A stretch of DNA of 64,000 nucleotides from Hofstenia miamia (GCA_004352715.1 SCFE01000077.1:579543-643542); one strand, 5' to 3'. Shown: positions 46,652 through 59,954, counted from the first letter of the stretch. A program made the numbers and translations. Notes: generated by a model not told the origin, from the sequence alone.

Positions 46652-48124
46652 CAATCTGTGCAATTTTAAATGTTTAAATCATCTGCCATGCAGTAATTCT
46701 GATTTAATTAATTACCATGTAAAAGGTTAATGAGTGACCTGTTAGTGTTTACTCGTAGTTTAACTTTATGATTTTAGTGTTTCTTTTGTTGATCAAATAC
46801 CTGTTTTTATGTTTAAATACTTTGATTTTGTTATCAAAAGTTTAATATATTTTACTCTACCCTTGCTACTAGTTGCATATGTTATTTATTAAAATGCTTT
46901 TCTAAATCATCTGATTGTTGCCAAGGGTGCCTTATTCAAGTACAGCTTTACAATTTCATATCTGTGGCACTTCAGCAGGTTTAGGTATAGGGCTTTTCAC
47001 AACTGCTTGTCCTTCATTATGTTTATTGTATTTAATGAAGCATCTAAATTGCACATGCTGAACTTAGGTACACTAGCATGTAGGGTACACTTCACATCCA
47101 AGAACAGGTCTTCTCTCCTTCTCTTTTTCCTTACTTGAATTTTGGCTCCTGTCTTGTATGACTCTTTCTATAGAGGTTCTCTGTTTTGACTGAGTGTGGT
47201 CATGCACACTTCCCTTTCCTGATCCCCATTTTCACTTTAACTTTTATTAGGAATAGGCTTGTTCTAGCATTGGAGTCAGGCTGTTAATTACTGTGACATC
47301 AGCAAATCCTGGATTTTCATGTCAATGCCACACAAAGGTTACTATTTCATACTGGAAAGAGAAGATAGCCTTAAGAAAAGTTAAAGGTTAATCCACACTC
47401 TCATGAAATTATAATTAAGCTTGTAAATTATTCTAAGTAACTTTTCACTATTAATGTTATCTACTTTTGATTACTTCCAAAATTGAGGAGGGGATTTATT
47501 AGGTTCATTATTCACATTCCTGATAAAAGTTAGTGTAATGGCTTCATGTGGATGGTGATGATTGCCAGGCACTGGCATTGTACTGCAATGAAATGGCCTA
47601 TGTGCCTCTTAGAACTTTAAATGCTCATTGTTCTATTCAAAATTCAGTAAGTCATAATCTAACCAATATATTCTAGATTCTCTCAGGGCCCTTGTTTTTC
47701 AATTCTAATCAATTCTGTAATTTTGAGCTAAATACTGCTCCAATTTTAACTGATGACGTCATATTGATGTGTGTGATTTTATTATTTATTTTCTAGTGTA
47801 GTAGTATGATCTTAAATTTGTTTGTCCCTTGAAATTGTGTGATGTGTGATTGCTCTTTTATTTTGCAAGGGAAACCATGCTTGTGAAAAGTGTAAACAAG
47901 CACAGGTAATTATTCTCAATCCTTTGTATAAATACTTGAAGAACACTTTAGTGAGAACACAAATAAACTTTGTCTCACCTAACTGTGCTTAGTTTTTCCT
48001 TCTATTAATTATTACTAACCTCTTTTTAGGCAGTATGTTATTCATAATAGATGCTTAAGTTTCCAGCCACAATTTGTGAGTTACTCCTCTGAGTTTAGGG
48101 TGACAACAACCTTTATTCCAGTAG
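46652..48124. other. Unassigned; possible LTR-like promoter near 47.75-48.0 kb
   Basis: No gene recognised. A perfect CRE-type TGACGTCA is at about 47753-47760. A 'gtataaatacttg' TATA-like box near 47926 is followed by an A-rich leader with 'aataaac'. The spacing resembles an LTR promoter, but no second copy or TG...CA ends were found. A minus frame near 47100-47250 (HDHTQSKQRTSIERVIQDRS) has no known match. Confidence 0.25.
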
Positions 48125-48515
48125 GCAGCCCAAATAGTGGACCACATTAAGTTACATGTACAACTATGCTTAGGTAATAAGAACTTTTTATTGATTGTTT
48201 GCAACTCAAACATGCACTTAACATCTAACACTGTGATGATAATAAGCCACTGGCTAACATGAATTCATGGCAATTAGATGCTGTTATTATTACATGAGCT
48301 GAGAAATAAGAACTAATGAGAAATGTTTTATTGAGCTAGAAATTAACAACTTGAGACACATAGGGTAGCACCTTTTGTGAGTTTGGAATTCTCTTAATGG
48401 ATACCACTTTGGCATGATGCCATGTGAGTTGGTTGTCATTGGATGTGAGTCCTCATTGTATCTTTACTGTTACTTTGTTAGTAACACCTTTGTTAGTCTG
48501 AGGACTCTGTGATTC
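48125..48515 (+). repeat. Dispersed repeat S, copy 2
   Basis: Begins 'cagcccaaatagtggaccac' and aligns with 42275-42660; ends 'ctgtgattctaca'. Confidence 0.65.
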
Positions 48516-51500
48516 TACAATATATTATAATGAGATTCATATATATATATATTTATATATATTATGAGTTAACATTTTGTTCTAGACTTGCTTGCATATT
48601 CTACTCAAAAGCTATTTATTTAGGTTTTGTCACTTATGGCCACTGTGGGAGATGAGGAAGCAGATTGAGAACCCCATCACAGGGTTGTGGTGGTTGATGT
48701 ATTTTAATATAACTTCATCATCATTTGGTTCCTTGCTACTCAACAACTTTATTTTGTTACAATATTTTATTGCATTTGAATAACTTTGAGCCACCAATGC
48801 TCTTTCTTTTGCTGGAATGTGGGTCACTCTCTACAATGGTAGCCTTTGCAACCTTTGATATTAACTCTTGAGTTTCCCAGTACAGATTGGGTAGCCAGAG
48901 CACCCCTGTGATTCTACGCTAAGTGCTTAGTAAAAATAACCTTAACTCAGTGGGTTTCTAATCTCATACAATTCAGGTGAAAGCATTAATAACAATTTTA
49001 ATAATGAATGACAAGCAGTACAACAGCCCTAGCCATAAACCTAACCTAAGTTAAAGAAAAACAAATCTGCCAAGTCATATAACATCTGGGTGTCCTTTAA
49101 TTATACAGTTGGAAAGTTAGAAACACATAATTTTCAAATAATAGATAAGTCAAAAATAAAAAGCATAAAGAAATTTGCTGAGAATAATCTGAAGAGAAAA
49201 TAAATGAAAAATTCACAGATATTTATGCAAATGAAAACCAGTAACTGTAAACAAAACATGCTGTAGGAGAATATGAATAAAGAGCTGACAGGTACAAATC
49301 AATCATCTGCAAGAGTTTTACCACACTGTTAAATTAGCAGAAATTCAAACTAATATATATAAGCACCATTGTCACTATGCCAAAATTGCAATTGAAATAA
49401 ATATGAAATAATAATATTGAAATTGAAATAAACAAAAAATAAAGAATGCTACATCTATGAAGTCCATATGCCACAATACACTGACTACAAGTAAAAATAC
49501 CAGGCCTATAAATTTGATACTATATAATATCACATCCAAAATGAGTTGCCCTTGAATTTGCTTGAATAACAGTAAAAATATATAAATTAGCTAATATATG
49601 CAAAATATTGAACTTGGGTTTAAATATGTTATTGACATTAATAACAAAATTGACACTATATGGTTAAACCTAACAAATACATATATTCAATTTACCTGCA
49701 AGACATAATGAGGAAATGTAGTTTAAAAATTAATTCAAGGTAACTAATATATAAGATATAAAGTCATCAAGAATGAGCAGAAAACATTTACATATTTACC
49801 AAGACTTTCTTGCTATAAAAGCTAAGGGATTGCATTTCTAGCCTAAATAGGTTTGTATTCCTATAGTTAATATTGGTCTCTTCAAAAGCACATAATACTT
49901 ATTCAAAAGCTTAAAATCATGTGACTATTGTATTTGCAATGGGGGATTTTCATAAAATTTTGAAGAGTTTTAAATTTTTTTATAAGTTGTACAGGAAATT
50001 TTCAAAAAATTTGTTGTCTGTTCTTAAAATTTCCTAGATTTTTTAATATTACTTCTTTTGTTTTAATCTTATTACTGGCTGTGATTGGTTTGACGTCATT
50101 ACTGACCTCTTAAATACAGAATGTGCCAAAATTTCATGGAAAACACTTACATTAAACATTAATATTTACTTATAGATTTGAGATTTATTTAATTTATAAG
50201 TATACTAATCTTAAATAAGTGCTCTAAATTAAGCTTTAGTGAAGCTTTGCAATAATTTTAGTATAGTTATTTGTGAAAAGAACAAAATGTATAAACATTT
50301 TATGATTTACCAAACCAGCAAGAATTTTGCTGAATATAAAAAGGCTAGAAATAAATTGAATATTGAATCTGTAAGGCATTCAACAAATTCATAAAGAATG
50401 AATATGCAAGCCTTCCAAGTGAACATTCAAAATAGAGATTTCATATATCCAATAATTATGAAAGCAATTGATTTTTGGAAAAACATATATTTAATTAATT
50501 GCTATAATTCAACTTCATTTGAATAGGGTGATACTTTTTGTATTGATGAATAGGCATGCACACAAGCAATTGCATTGATGTGCATTGGATTTTTTGTATA
50601 AATCTTGATAATAATTTACCATATCATTTTTTGAATCAAATTTTTTTAACAAACATAGGGTATTTCTGTGGATTTATCACATCCTTTTGATTCACAGCTT
50701 TAAACCAATAAATTCACAAATTTCTGTTTACTGTAATATTCAAGAACCAAATATTAAGGTTATTTTTATATTGTGTGAATTGTTGGAACAAAGCAGCACT
50801 TATATCTCATGTTACTCTAAGAAGTAAATAATCATTATAATATGCTTGGTGATCATTCCAAAATCAGCAAAATAATCTGTGTACTATATAGATGAAAAAA
50901 GAATGAATGTTTTCAACCTGAAATGACTTCTGAAAGTGAAAAAAATATAATCTAAGTTGCATTTCAACAACTTGAATGAGTTAGCAATCACATATCTTGG
51001 GAAATAAAAATAAATCAATAAAATTCAAATTTGCACCATTTGTAAAAAAAACTCCATTATTTTAAACAAGTTTCTATATTAAAAAATATTACAAATATAA
51101 AAACTTGGAATTATTAAAATTTGAAGAAACTCTATCAAACTTGAAATTTTCTTCAAAAAAATATGCATTCTCGAAAATCCTGAATGATTGAAACAATAAA
51201 ATACATAACACATAAAACTATTATAGTTTTCAGTATTTGTAAGAGGTCAGAAATGACATCATAAAATTGTAACTTGTAATGGGATTAAATCAAAAATGGG
51301 TAATATTGTAAAATCTATGTAATTTTAAAAACTGGAAACCATTTTTTCGCTAATTTTGCTAGTGATTATAGAGAAATTAGATATTTTAAAACACTTAAAA
51401 ATTTCATGAAAATCCCACATTTCTTGTATTTTTTATAAGCTTGAGAAAGTTATTTTAATTAACAGACAATATTTCAAATTTTTTAAGGTTTCCACAGAAC

Positions 51501-53005
51501 TGCACACTTGCAGAAAAAATAGATCACTATATTACTGAAACTAGATAAAAACATAAAATCTTACTGCATTTGAAAATGAAATGATATGTCCTTTTGTAAA
51601 ATATACCTACAATACTATTTTTAAGGTAATGTCACCAAAATAACATATGAAAATGTAAGCATTTTTGTCCTGTTTCAATTTCAAAAGGAGATTTGGGGTT
51701 ATTTTCTTAGACTGAATTATTTTTATTTTGTTGCATAATAGTTTTCTAGCAGTTTGTAAATCAACAATTTGTGTAATCAAGTTTATTGCACATGCTTAAT
51801 GCCAAAAGTTTTAATCAGCTTTTAGTTAGTGATGAATGGGACACTTAAAACTGGTTTTACTTTACATTGATGATAAATGTAGTAGTTATAAAATATTTCA
51901 GTTAGTTTAGTGAACATAAACTCATTTCGATACTTAGGTAAAATTTTTACTGGTAAATTTGTAAAGGTAATTGGTATAATTTAAGTGTTCAATATATATT
52001 TTATTGTTTTCCTTGAAATTCCTTTAAGATTCATGAAGTATGGTGACTTTACAGTTTAGGGCACATTTAGCAGTATTAAGTTGCCAATATATGTAGCTAT
52101 TTTTGTGATTCAAACAATTATTTTACGTAAAGCTTTCAAAAATTGGTGATATACGATCGTAGACGTTTTCTTGAGTTTGGTGATTGTGCTTGTTTCTTGA
52201 GGTGAGATAAATTCAACAATTAAAGGTTTAAAATTAGGCATAGGAATGTTTTTTGTACTAAATTGTGCAGCAAACATTATTCATATCAGACAAGTGCTAT
52301 GAGAATGGATTTAACTAATGCCTTTAAGGATAATACTGTACGCAGTGCTGGAATATGAGGCTTTGGTGTTTGCAAGATTAATAGACAAGTTCAGTTTTAA
52401 TAACATTGAAAGCCTAAATATTTTTGCACAAATTGCTCTTTGGGATAAGTCGTTTTTGAGTTACACAATTTGCATTCCAAAATATTGTTGTCATGTTTTT
52501 GAATTTCTATATTTTCTGTGGGTTTTTGAGAATTTTCTTGATATGGCTACTATATTGGTCATTCAGAAGATATATGAATTTTTGAATTTCAAAGCTATAT
52601 TATACAATGGTTTCATCAGAATAAAATTATTGTTGAATGTTTGAACGGGCTCATCCTAATTTTTGAAGAATCCAGCTCTAGCTCTTTAAGAAATAATGGT
52701 ATGGACTTGAAACACAAACATTCATTGTGTTTTTAGAATCGGTACCATTGTTTTTTAATGACATCAAAATTATGGAAGGCTTATTGGCATTTGCCACCAC
52801 TGGATAATGACTAGCGTAGTTAAAATGCACTTTATTGTGCTGAAGTGCAAGAAAAGCATAACATAAGTAGTCCTCTACAAATTGCTAGCGTGTCACACTA
52901 CTGGTTTGTACACATCCCGCATGAATTTTGTGCTACTTGTGTTCTGTCTTCACATTATGTCAGTAATTTCTGATTGGCTGGCTAATTCATGTAGGTCCGA
53001 CTACA
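48516..53005. other. 4.5 kb with no recognisable gene
   Basis: Very AT-rich, with only short frames (48592-48783, 48630-48827 and 52318-52644) and no domain, repeat pair or RNA gene I can support. One further 'CCCCTGTGATTCTAC' at about 48903-48917 resembles the end of LTR family 2. Confidence 0.45.
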
Positions 53006-53226
53006 CCTTGCAGCACTAGCGTAGCCAGGATTTGCGTTCGGAGGCGGACCATAATTTGTTATATTTCCATATAATTTATCATTATGATAATATATCCTGT
53101 AATCTTATTCATATACTTTGTTTATGATTTCGTATTTTGAATTCGTTTAATTTAAAATATAATATTTGAAATTTCATCCATACTAATTCGATTTTTAAGT
53201 ACATGTATAAATATACTTATGCATAG

Positions 53227-55580
53227 CAATAGTATTTTTTAAGTACATTATATTCTCGAGTAGTAATGGCGGATTATTATCAGTTGACACTCAGATTTTG
53301 TAATATATTAGCTAAAATGGCCAGTAAAAACAATTTGATACAAGGATGACACCATATATATATAGCAGTCTATATAATGAATGAATGCATTGAAAAGGTG
53401 AACAAAAGTATAGTGCAATATTCAATAGGATGTTAATGCAATAACATGCAAGTATATGATCATTACACAAAAAATGATTAATACAATTACAAATGCTGTT
53501 CATTTGAAAATTATCTTACGATGTTTTTAATTAAATTTTTCGATGGCTGACTCCACATCAATAGGAACTATTCTATGAATAAACATGCGAGCAAGACCAG
53601 TTAATCGTTCGTCTGTCATCGTAGTACGAAGGTATGATTTTAAGTACTTCAAAGAAGAAAATGTTCTCTCTGCAGAAGCAGTCGTTATTGGTAGTGCACA
53701 ATATATATGGAGGTAATCATAAATGGGACAAAGCAGTAGCAGGACAAGAAGAAGCATCGGTGTTGTTCATCCACTTCAACTTCCAACGCTCATACTCTGC
53801 CTTGACATCGGTCTTTGTATATGGACAGCATGGTTGATAAAAGTCAATAATATTGCCAATGTCTTCAAATTCATAATGATGCACAAATTTTGGAATCAAA
53901 GCACAAATCTTCAAGGCGTTCTTCGAAAACCGATGAATCAAGAAAGGTATAAAAATACTTCGAGTGTAGTACTCTTGTGGAGATGCATTGACATTGGCTC
54001 GATGAATTTGTCTCTTATTCGTTCGAGGGAACGTCAACTCTTCTTTTAGCAGACGTTCAGCCTCAGTCGAAATGCCACTAATTATTTCGTCAACACGGCT
54101 TCGTTTGTCCTTCAGTAAATCCACACATACCTTCACCTCCTGAACAGCCTTGTACAAATCCTTGTTTGGCTTTTGTAGGAGCTCCGCCAACGGCTTGGTT
54201 GTTGATAAGACTTCTTCTAGCAGAAGTAGGCTGATAACAAATTCCGGTCGTAGAAAGGAATTCTGAAGGTTCTCCGCCTTAGATCCGGAGTCCTTCCAAG
54301 TGGAAATTTCTTCCAATACCTACAAAAATATGAAAAACTGCATAATGTTTTGAAAGATTGTTAATTATGTTAATATGATTGTATATACATGTATATAGTG
54401 TAACAATAGTATTTTTTAAGTACATTATATTCTCGAGTAGTTATGGCGGATTATTATCAGTTTACACTCAGATTTTGTAATATATTAGCTAAAATGGCCA
54501 GTAAAAACAATTTGATACAAGAATGACACCATATATATAGTAGTCTATATAATGAATGAATGCATTGAAAAGGTGAACAAAAGTATAGTGCAGTATTCAA
54601 TATGATGTTATTGGAATACCATGCAAGTATATGATCATTACACAAAAAATGATTAATACAATTACAAATGTTGCTCATTTCAAAATTATCTTACGATGTT
54701 TTTCACTAAATTTGTCGATGGCTGACTCCACATCAATAGGAACTCTTCTATGGATACACATACCAGCAAGACCAGTTAATCGTTCATCTGTCATCATAGT
54801 ACGAAGGTATGATTTTTTAAGTACTTCAAAGAAGAAAATGTTCTCTCTGCAGAAGCAGTCGTTATTGGTAGTGCACAATATATATGGAGGTAATCATAAA
54901 TGGGATAAATCAGGGATAAAACTCGGGGTTGCAGGGACAAAGCAGTAGCAGGACAAGAAGGAGCATTGGTGTTGTTCATCCACTTCAACTTCCAACGCTC
55001 ATACTCTGCCTTGATGTCGGTCTTTGATATGGACAGCATGGTTGATAAAAGTCAATTATATTGTCAATGGCTTCAAATTCATAATGATGCACAAATTTTT
55101 GGAATAAAGCACAAATCTTCAAAGGCAAGCGATATTTGCTTTGAAAACCGATGAATCAAATCGTTTATTAGCTCATCCAAGAAAGGTATAAAAATACTTT
55201 GAGTGTAGTACTCTTGTGGAGAAGATGCATTGACATTGGCTCGATGAATTTGTCTCTTATTCTTCGTCAACACGGCTTCGTTTGTCCTTCAGTAAATCCA
55301 CACATACCTTCACCTCCTGAACAGCCTTGTACAAATCCTTGTTTGGCTTTTGTAGGAGCTCCGCCAACGGCTTGGTTGTTGATAAGACTTCTTCTAGCAG
55401 AAGTAGGCTGATAACAAATTCCGGTCGTAGAAAGGAATTCTGAAGGTTCTCCGCCTTAGATCCGGAGTCCTTCCAAGTGGAAATTTCTTCCAATACCTAC
55501 AAAAATATGAAAAACTGCATAATGTTTTGAAAGATTGTTAATTATGTTAATATGATTGTATATACATGTATATAGTGTAA
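53227..55580 (-). repeat. 1.18 kb tandem duplication of the hAT transposase 3' half
   Basis: Units 53227-54403 and 54404-55580 are highly similar, each running from 'caatagtattttttaagtac' to 'gtatatagtgtaa'. Each encodes DKRSRVDE, an 'NASPQEYYT' block, 'YERWKLKWMNNT' and the hAT dimerisation motif ALPITTASAERTFSSLKYLK. They differ by real indels. Unit 2 lacks about 85 bp present at about 54022-54107 in unit 1. It has about 30 extra bases near 54907-54936, 'aaatcgtttattagctcatc' near 55160, and an extra acidic/aromatic insert near 55125-55140. Independent indels argue for an old duplication, not an assembly error. Confidence 0.88.
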
Positions 55581-55594
55581 TAATATCGTGTAAT

Positions 55595-55631
<37 letters not shown>

Positions 55632-55765
55632 CATAATGTTTTGAAAGATTGTTAATTATGTTTAATATGATTGTATATATATAGTGTATTAAACTCTGAA
55701 GAACTCACAATGATGATATATTCATAAAAATCTGCCGTTTCTTCTTATTTCCTGGTGAAGTGTCT

Positions 55766-56462
55766 TTAATTTGGTTGATAAAATGCGAAAGTCGTTTTGC
55801 TGAAAAGTTTATGAAAGTTACAGTCTCCGATATGTTTCCCACATAGTTTCGAATGGCCTGGACGTTCGATGCTTTTGAGATTCAAACAATGCAAACTACA
55901 GTGGAAGTAGGTTGCATTTGGGCATTTTTCCTTGATCCCTGATTGAACACCATTGAACTGGCCACTCATCGCACTAGCGCCATCGTGTCCCTGTCCTATC
56001 AGATACTTCGTATCGATGCCTAATTTCTCCAGCTCGCCCAAAATAGTCTTTGCGAAGCCCTTGCCTGTCCAGTCTACGACAGATACAAATGTCAGGAAGT
56101 CTTCATAGATGTTGAATTCGTGGACATACCTCAAGCATATGTTCATCTGTTTAATTCTGCTGGCGTCAGTTGTTTCGTCGGCAATGGCGGAAAAGAACTT
56201 TCCCGTTTTAACACGTTGCAAAAGTTCACTTTGAATATCCGGACTCAAATACATTGAATTTTTGGGGGCTTTCGAAATCTTTGAGACAGCCAAATCACCC
56301 GCATCGTACCGAAACCGTAGAAGTGATCGAAAATTACCGTCAAGTTCTCGTGGCTCAATCAAAGTGACCAGAATCCCGATGGCCTCGTAATGTTAACCCA
56401 TTTCGTCCACATTCAATTATGGTCTTTACAACTGGAATCGATTTTCCTATATTTGTTGCATC
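55766..56462 (-). pseudogene. hAT transposase DUF4371 core, frameshifted
   Basis: On minus: EPRELDGNFRSLLRFRYDAG, FFSAIADETTDASRIKQMNI (first catalytic Asp region), FVSVVDWTGKG, LIGQGHDGASAMSGQFNGVQ and 'CPNATYFHCSLHCLNL'. These are hallmark motifs of the DUF4371 hAT group related to animal ZMYM1. Just upstream, RGHRDSGHFD is in a different frame, so a frameshift separates it from the core. Upstream is the zinc-finger part, downstream the duplicated C-terminal halves. Confidence 0.88.
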
Positions 56463-56628
56463 CTGCTCGAATCAATTACATTTGTAATTTTCTTCTGGAT
56501 CGAGTCTTGGTGGTATTTGTTCCTCGAATGTGTGTCCAAATATCCATCCTTACCGAATAATCTAGAATAATTGTTCAATGGCTCAACAGACAATTTGCCA
56601 AGCTTCTGACCTTTGTTGTGCCCAACCA

Positions 56629-57470
56629 GGGTTGACACATTTGTGTTTTTTATAGAAAAACAACGTTTTAAACGTTTAAAACAATGTTTTTTTAAACTAT
56701 TTGCAACTATAACACAACCCTTTTTTAAAAGTCGTTTTATATAAGCTTGATTATATTGGTGTCTGATACAAACAAAACTTAAAAGTACAGTGTACACAAT
56801 ACTGAAATTCACTCTTTGAAGCTTTTGTCATTCAGGGCTCGCAGACAGAAGGCCAGCTTTGAAACTTTTTCAGGTTCCAATCTGTTTCGCACTTCACTGT
56901 GAACAAATCCCATTGAACTAAAAATACGCTCCAAGCCGGAAGACGTTGGTACAATGCTGATCAGTGTTTTGGCCAATTCACTCAATTCTTTTTGAAGGTT
57001 TCCAAGCAGCTCCTGGGACTTGAAGAAATTGATTAGTGGACAATGTGGTGAAAGACCGTGCATTTGACGGATAACTTCCTTGCCTCCTCCAATGAACTCC
57101 ATGAAATGGGGCAATGTAGAACATCTTTCAGATTTCACCCATTCAACTGCTGCATTCCATTCAAACTTGTTGAGGTCTTTACCAAGGTACTTTGGGTGCA
57201 GCGCATGAGCAGCAAAAAACACTCCGTCAACAGACATGTCATAGCGATACTCAGCACTAGAAAGCCATTCTCGTCCTTCAGCACCCAATTCCCTGTAGTT
57301 ATTCAATAATTCTTTCCAAATCTGCAAAGCATCCGCAAGAGTGACATTGTCTCCCTGAACCTTATCTACGGCAATTGCAATGGGTTCCAAAACTTTAGTT
57401 CCTTCCTCTACTTGGTGATACAAAGCCAAGTCTGAAATGTACTTCTTCACAGTGTTGCTATTGCCATTCC
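56629..57470 (-). mobile_element. Nested hAT fragment (second family), 5' truncated
   Basis: The minus frame 57450-56809 (213 codons) is a different hAT C-terminus: VQGDNVTLADALQIWKELL, FFAAHALHPKYLGKDL and PTSSGLERIFSSMGFVHSEV, the DUF659-like/hAT dimerisation type, ending in a stop. Its 3' end carries CAGGGTTGACACATTTG (on plus, at 56629), a hAT-type terminus. No matching 5' terminus exists, so its 5' part is lost. Flanks GTTGGGCA and GTTGGGAA are similar and could be an 8-bp target duplication. Confidence 0.72.
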
Positions 57471-57510
57471 CAACAGAATCAGGTCCAAAGATTACACAAT
57501 ATCGGCAAAT
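56640..57510 (-). pseudogene. TTF-type zinc finger of the large hAT transposase, split
   Basis: The first half, near 57510-57465, reads YICRYCVIFGPDSVGNG (Cys-x-x-Cys, then 'iFGP'). The second half, at about 56640-56450, reads GQKLGKLSVEPLNNYSRLFG then HSRNKYHQDSI. In relatives these parts are contiguous; here about 0.8 kb of another hAT element lies between them. Confidence 0.7.
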
Positions 57511-57525
57511 ATACTTTCTTTTAAC

Positions 57526-57873
57526 TTAGAGTAAGTCAAATATGGACACCTTTGAAAATGGTCGAATTTCAGGTAGCGATTTTTCTTCTACTCCTTTGCT
57601 GAGGCGAGATGAATAGGGGAAATCGAAGGAATGGTCAGGTACGAAGGCATTTTCAAATATATTCAATTTCTCTTCATCCGATATTTCTGTCAACCTTCCA
57701 ATGCAATACCCGACATCCGTTCCATCGGTCAGGGGAATCTTGGGTATTTCTGTGGTTTCTTCGGAAGCTTGAGGTTGATCATTGCATGAATTCGACCAAC
57801 AACGTTTTGAAGCAGGCTGGTTTGAAAAGAATTCCAGAATTGAACGATTGCGCTTCATACTAAAAAGAAACAA
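57526..57873 (-). pseudogene. N-terminal region of the large hAT transposase
   Basis: A 115-codon frame starting MFLFSMKRNRSILEFF, with KRNRSILEFFSNQPASKR as expected for this group (short basic 'K.....FF' start), followed by an acidic linker and IRPFSKVSIFDLL before a stop. It continues in sense to the zinc-finger half at 57510. Confidence 0.65.
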
Positions 57874-58439
57874 ATAATAGTATGAGTTACAATCGTAAAT
57901 AATATGGATTACTATTACAAAGCATTTTTTATATACTATATATAGTCGTAATACATATATTCATAAAATATTCAGCATCGTACAGAAAATGTACGATTCA
58001 GCATGAAAATATTCTAAGTGTAGAATAGCTGTCGCCCGCTAATTTCGTGATCCAATGCGCCCGACTATATTTAATTAACAAATTTTGTTATGATGAGCGC
58101 CATTTCATCGATTCATTGAATCACAAGGTCTCGGGGGAGGGGGGCGCCCGTCCGCCCCCTGGCTACGCTAGTGCTTCGCAGAAATCAATACCTGGAAAAC
58201 ATTTCAATACAGGAAGCTCTGCGTTAAATTGAGTTTTTCGATGGTGAAGGAAGTAAGTCGCTGCAATTGTTGACAGTTTGAAAGCACACTAAAAAAATCG
58301 TAAATTGGTAATGACTATAAATCCGAATCTTTCCAGATACATCAAAATCATGATATTCTACATAGACTTTGCAAAGCATAAAAATATAGAAAAAGCCTAG
58401 AAATTCTAGGTAAAATATTAAACGGTTGTGTAGTTAGTA

Positions 58440-59300
58440 AGTAAAGTATAGGAGCGGATTTTGAACCCCTTTGAATTTCACCCTACTAAATCTAAGTGTC
58501 CTATTTCCTCCCCCTTGCGGTTCTTTAAGTGTTTCCTTAGTTCTTTTCTTTTTTATTCTACCTCGCTTTCTGCTGTTTCTGAACATATCTATCTTGGTCT
58601 TCGTCTATCTGTTTCTTTATATTGGTACTCTCATATCAACTTAAAGCTACATCTGTTTTCTTTGCCATCCAGCGTAACATTGCTTTCTCTCTACCCCTAC
58701 TGACATAACAAAAATCTCCCTAACTTTCCATTCCATTCGCTATTTTATATTGTGTTCTCTTTGTTGATCTACTCAACGCTCATTTCTCTACTCAGTTGAG
58801 CGTTTTTAACATCGTGTTGTTAAGTGGATTTCTCCTTTTCCCACTTACAGATCTGCACTACTTTCACTTAATTTATTAACCCTTGTTCTTCAACTTCAAT
58901 TTCTTGATGTTTTTTCAACTCTCTTTGCTAGAAAAATATAATCTTGATCCCCTTTTTTACATTCAATTTGCTCCTTTTCACTCTACAGGTTCTTATAATT
59001 TTGTTTTCATTACACACGCACCCACAAAATTCTTCCTTCATTCGGATTATTCCTATTTCTCACTATCTGATTACTGCTCATCATTAAAATTTTTTCTTAT
59101 TTTCTAAATTTAAGTCCTCTCTATGCTGGACTGCTTTTGTTCCTCACTTCAATATAGATAATCCTTGTTCGTTTCCTATATATTGTAAATGCACTATCTG
59201 TTCGTATTAATATTTATAGTTTTATTAAGGTACTTTATTTTTTTAATTTTATTGGATTTACCCGCCGTAAAAGTGAATAAGGTCTTGTTGTTGTTGTTAT
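58440..59300 (+). mobile_element. Non-LTR retrotransposon remnant, 3' part with (GTT)n tail
   Basis: The plus frame 58461-58703 (FHPTKSKCPISSPLRFFK, then 'LFYSTSLSAVSEHIYLGLRL' and 'YWYSHINLKLHLF') resembles the post-RT region 'FNptKSK....hLGl.l...L.W..HI'. Further degenerate frames run to 59107. A (TTG)n run at 59286-59298 marks the likely 3' tail. Many frameshifts; no catalytic core. Confidence 0.6.
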
Positions 59301-59589
59301 AAACGTCTAATATGAATTTTGTTTTCATCAATGTGACCAGTAGAATTTTACCAGTTTTATTTTGTATGACAAATTCCTCATTAGTTATTAAAAAGGTGTA
59401 GCCAAAATTTAATATCTATTGGAGGTATCGTCATAATTTATCACATAATCTCATTTTTGTGCATAACTCCAAACATAAAAATTTTTAAAACAGAACATGA
59501 GAAACGTTAGACTGAGTATATTTATTTTTAATTCAATATGTGATATAGGCTAATAAAAAAATTATTGATCTTCTGCATAACAATGATTT

Positions 59590-59647
59590 ACATTAAGATG
59601 CAGAAATAAATGTATATAGATACGCCATTTCAGGACTGATTATTTTA

Positions 59648-59704
<57 letters not shown>

Positions 59705-59901
59705 AAGAGAAATTTGAGGAGAGTTCCAGAGTTAATATATCTTAAGGCTGCAGGTAGGAAAGCTTTTGAGTACCTCTTATCATGAATTTCCTCTAATACG
59801 GTTTTCGTTTGTGTTTGGCTTCTTGAAACCTTTATCCTTTTATTCATTGGGTGATACTTGTCATTATATAATTTCATTGTATGTATATGTTTTTTAAACA
59901 T
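59590..59901 (-). mobile_element. Non-LTR retrotransposon C-terminal scrap
   Basis: The minus frame reads HDKRYSKAFLPAALRYINSG, the usual '+.sKSFlPaai..wN' end of non-LTR ORF2 proteins, then runs into (CT)n(AT)n simple sequence. Only about 70 codons remain. Confidence 0.5.
59651..59712 (+). repeat. Compound microsatellite (AT)n(AG)n
   Basis: About 38 bases of alternating AT are followed by 'agagagagagagagagaaag'. Apparent YIYIY-type reading frames here are an artefact. Confidence 0.95.
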
Positions 59902-59954
59902 TTCATTGAAAGTTGCATTTATACATAAAATAAGTTCAAACTTATTTAAATATT

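Larger units (their letters stand above)
53014..58173 (-). mobile_element. Large hAT element (ZMYM1/DUF4371 type) with internal duplication and nested insertion
   Basis: The left terminus CACTAGCGTAGCCAGG and the right terminus, on the other strand, CACTAGCGTAGCCAGGGGGC match perfectly for 16 bp. Flanks 53006-53013 (CCTTGCAG) and 58174-58181 (CTTCGCAG) agree at 6 of 8 positions, an aged 8-bp duplication. The transposase pseudogene reads on minus: N-terminus 57873-57526, zinc finger about 57510 and 56640-56450, DUF4371 56362-55766, and C-terminal half duplicated at 55493-54404 and 54316-53527. A different hAT fragment interrupts the zinc-finger region. Confidence 0.85.

Noticed and set aside
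48592-48827. Overlapping 63-65 codon frames on both strands
   Set aside because: Short, no domain, no codon or conservation evidence, surrounded by repeats.
52318-52644. 108-codon plus frame with hydrophobic composition
   Set aside because: Length is possible by chance in this AT-rich DNA; no recognisable motif, signal or splice context.
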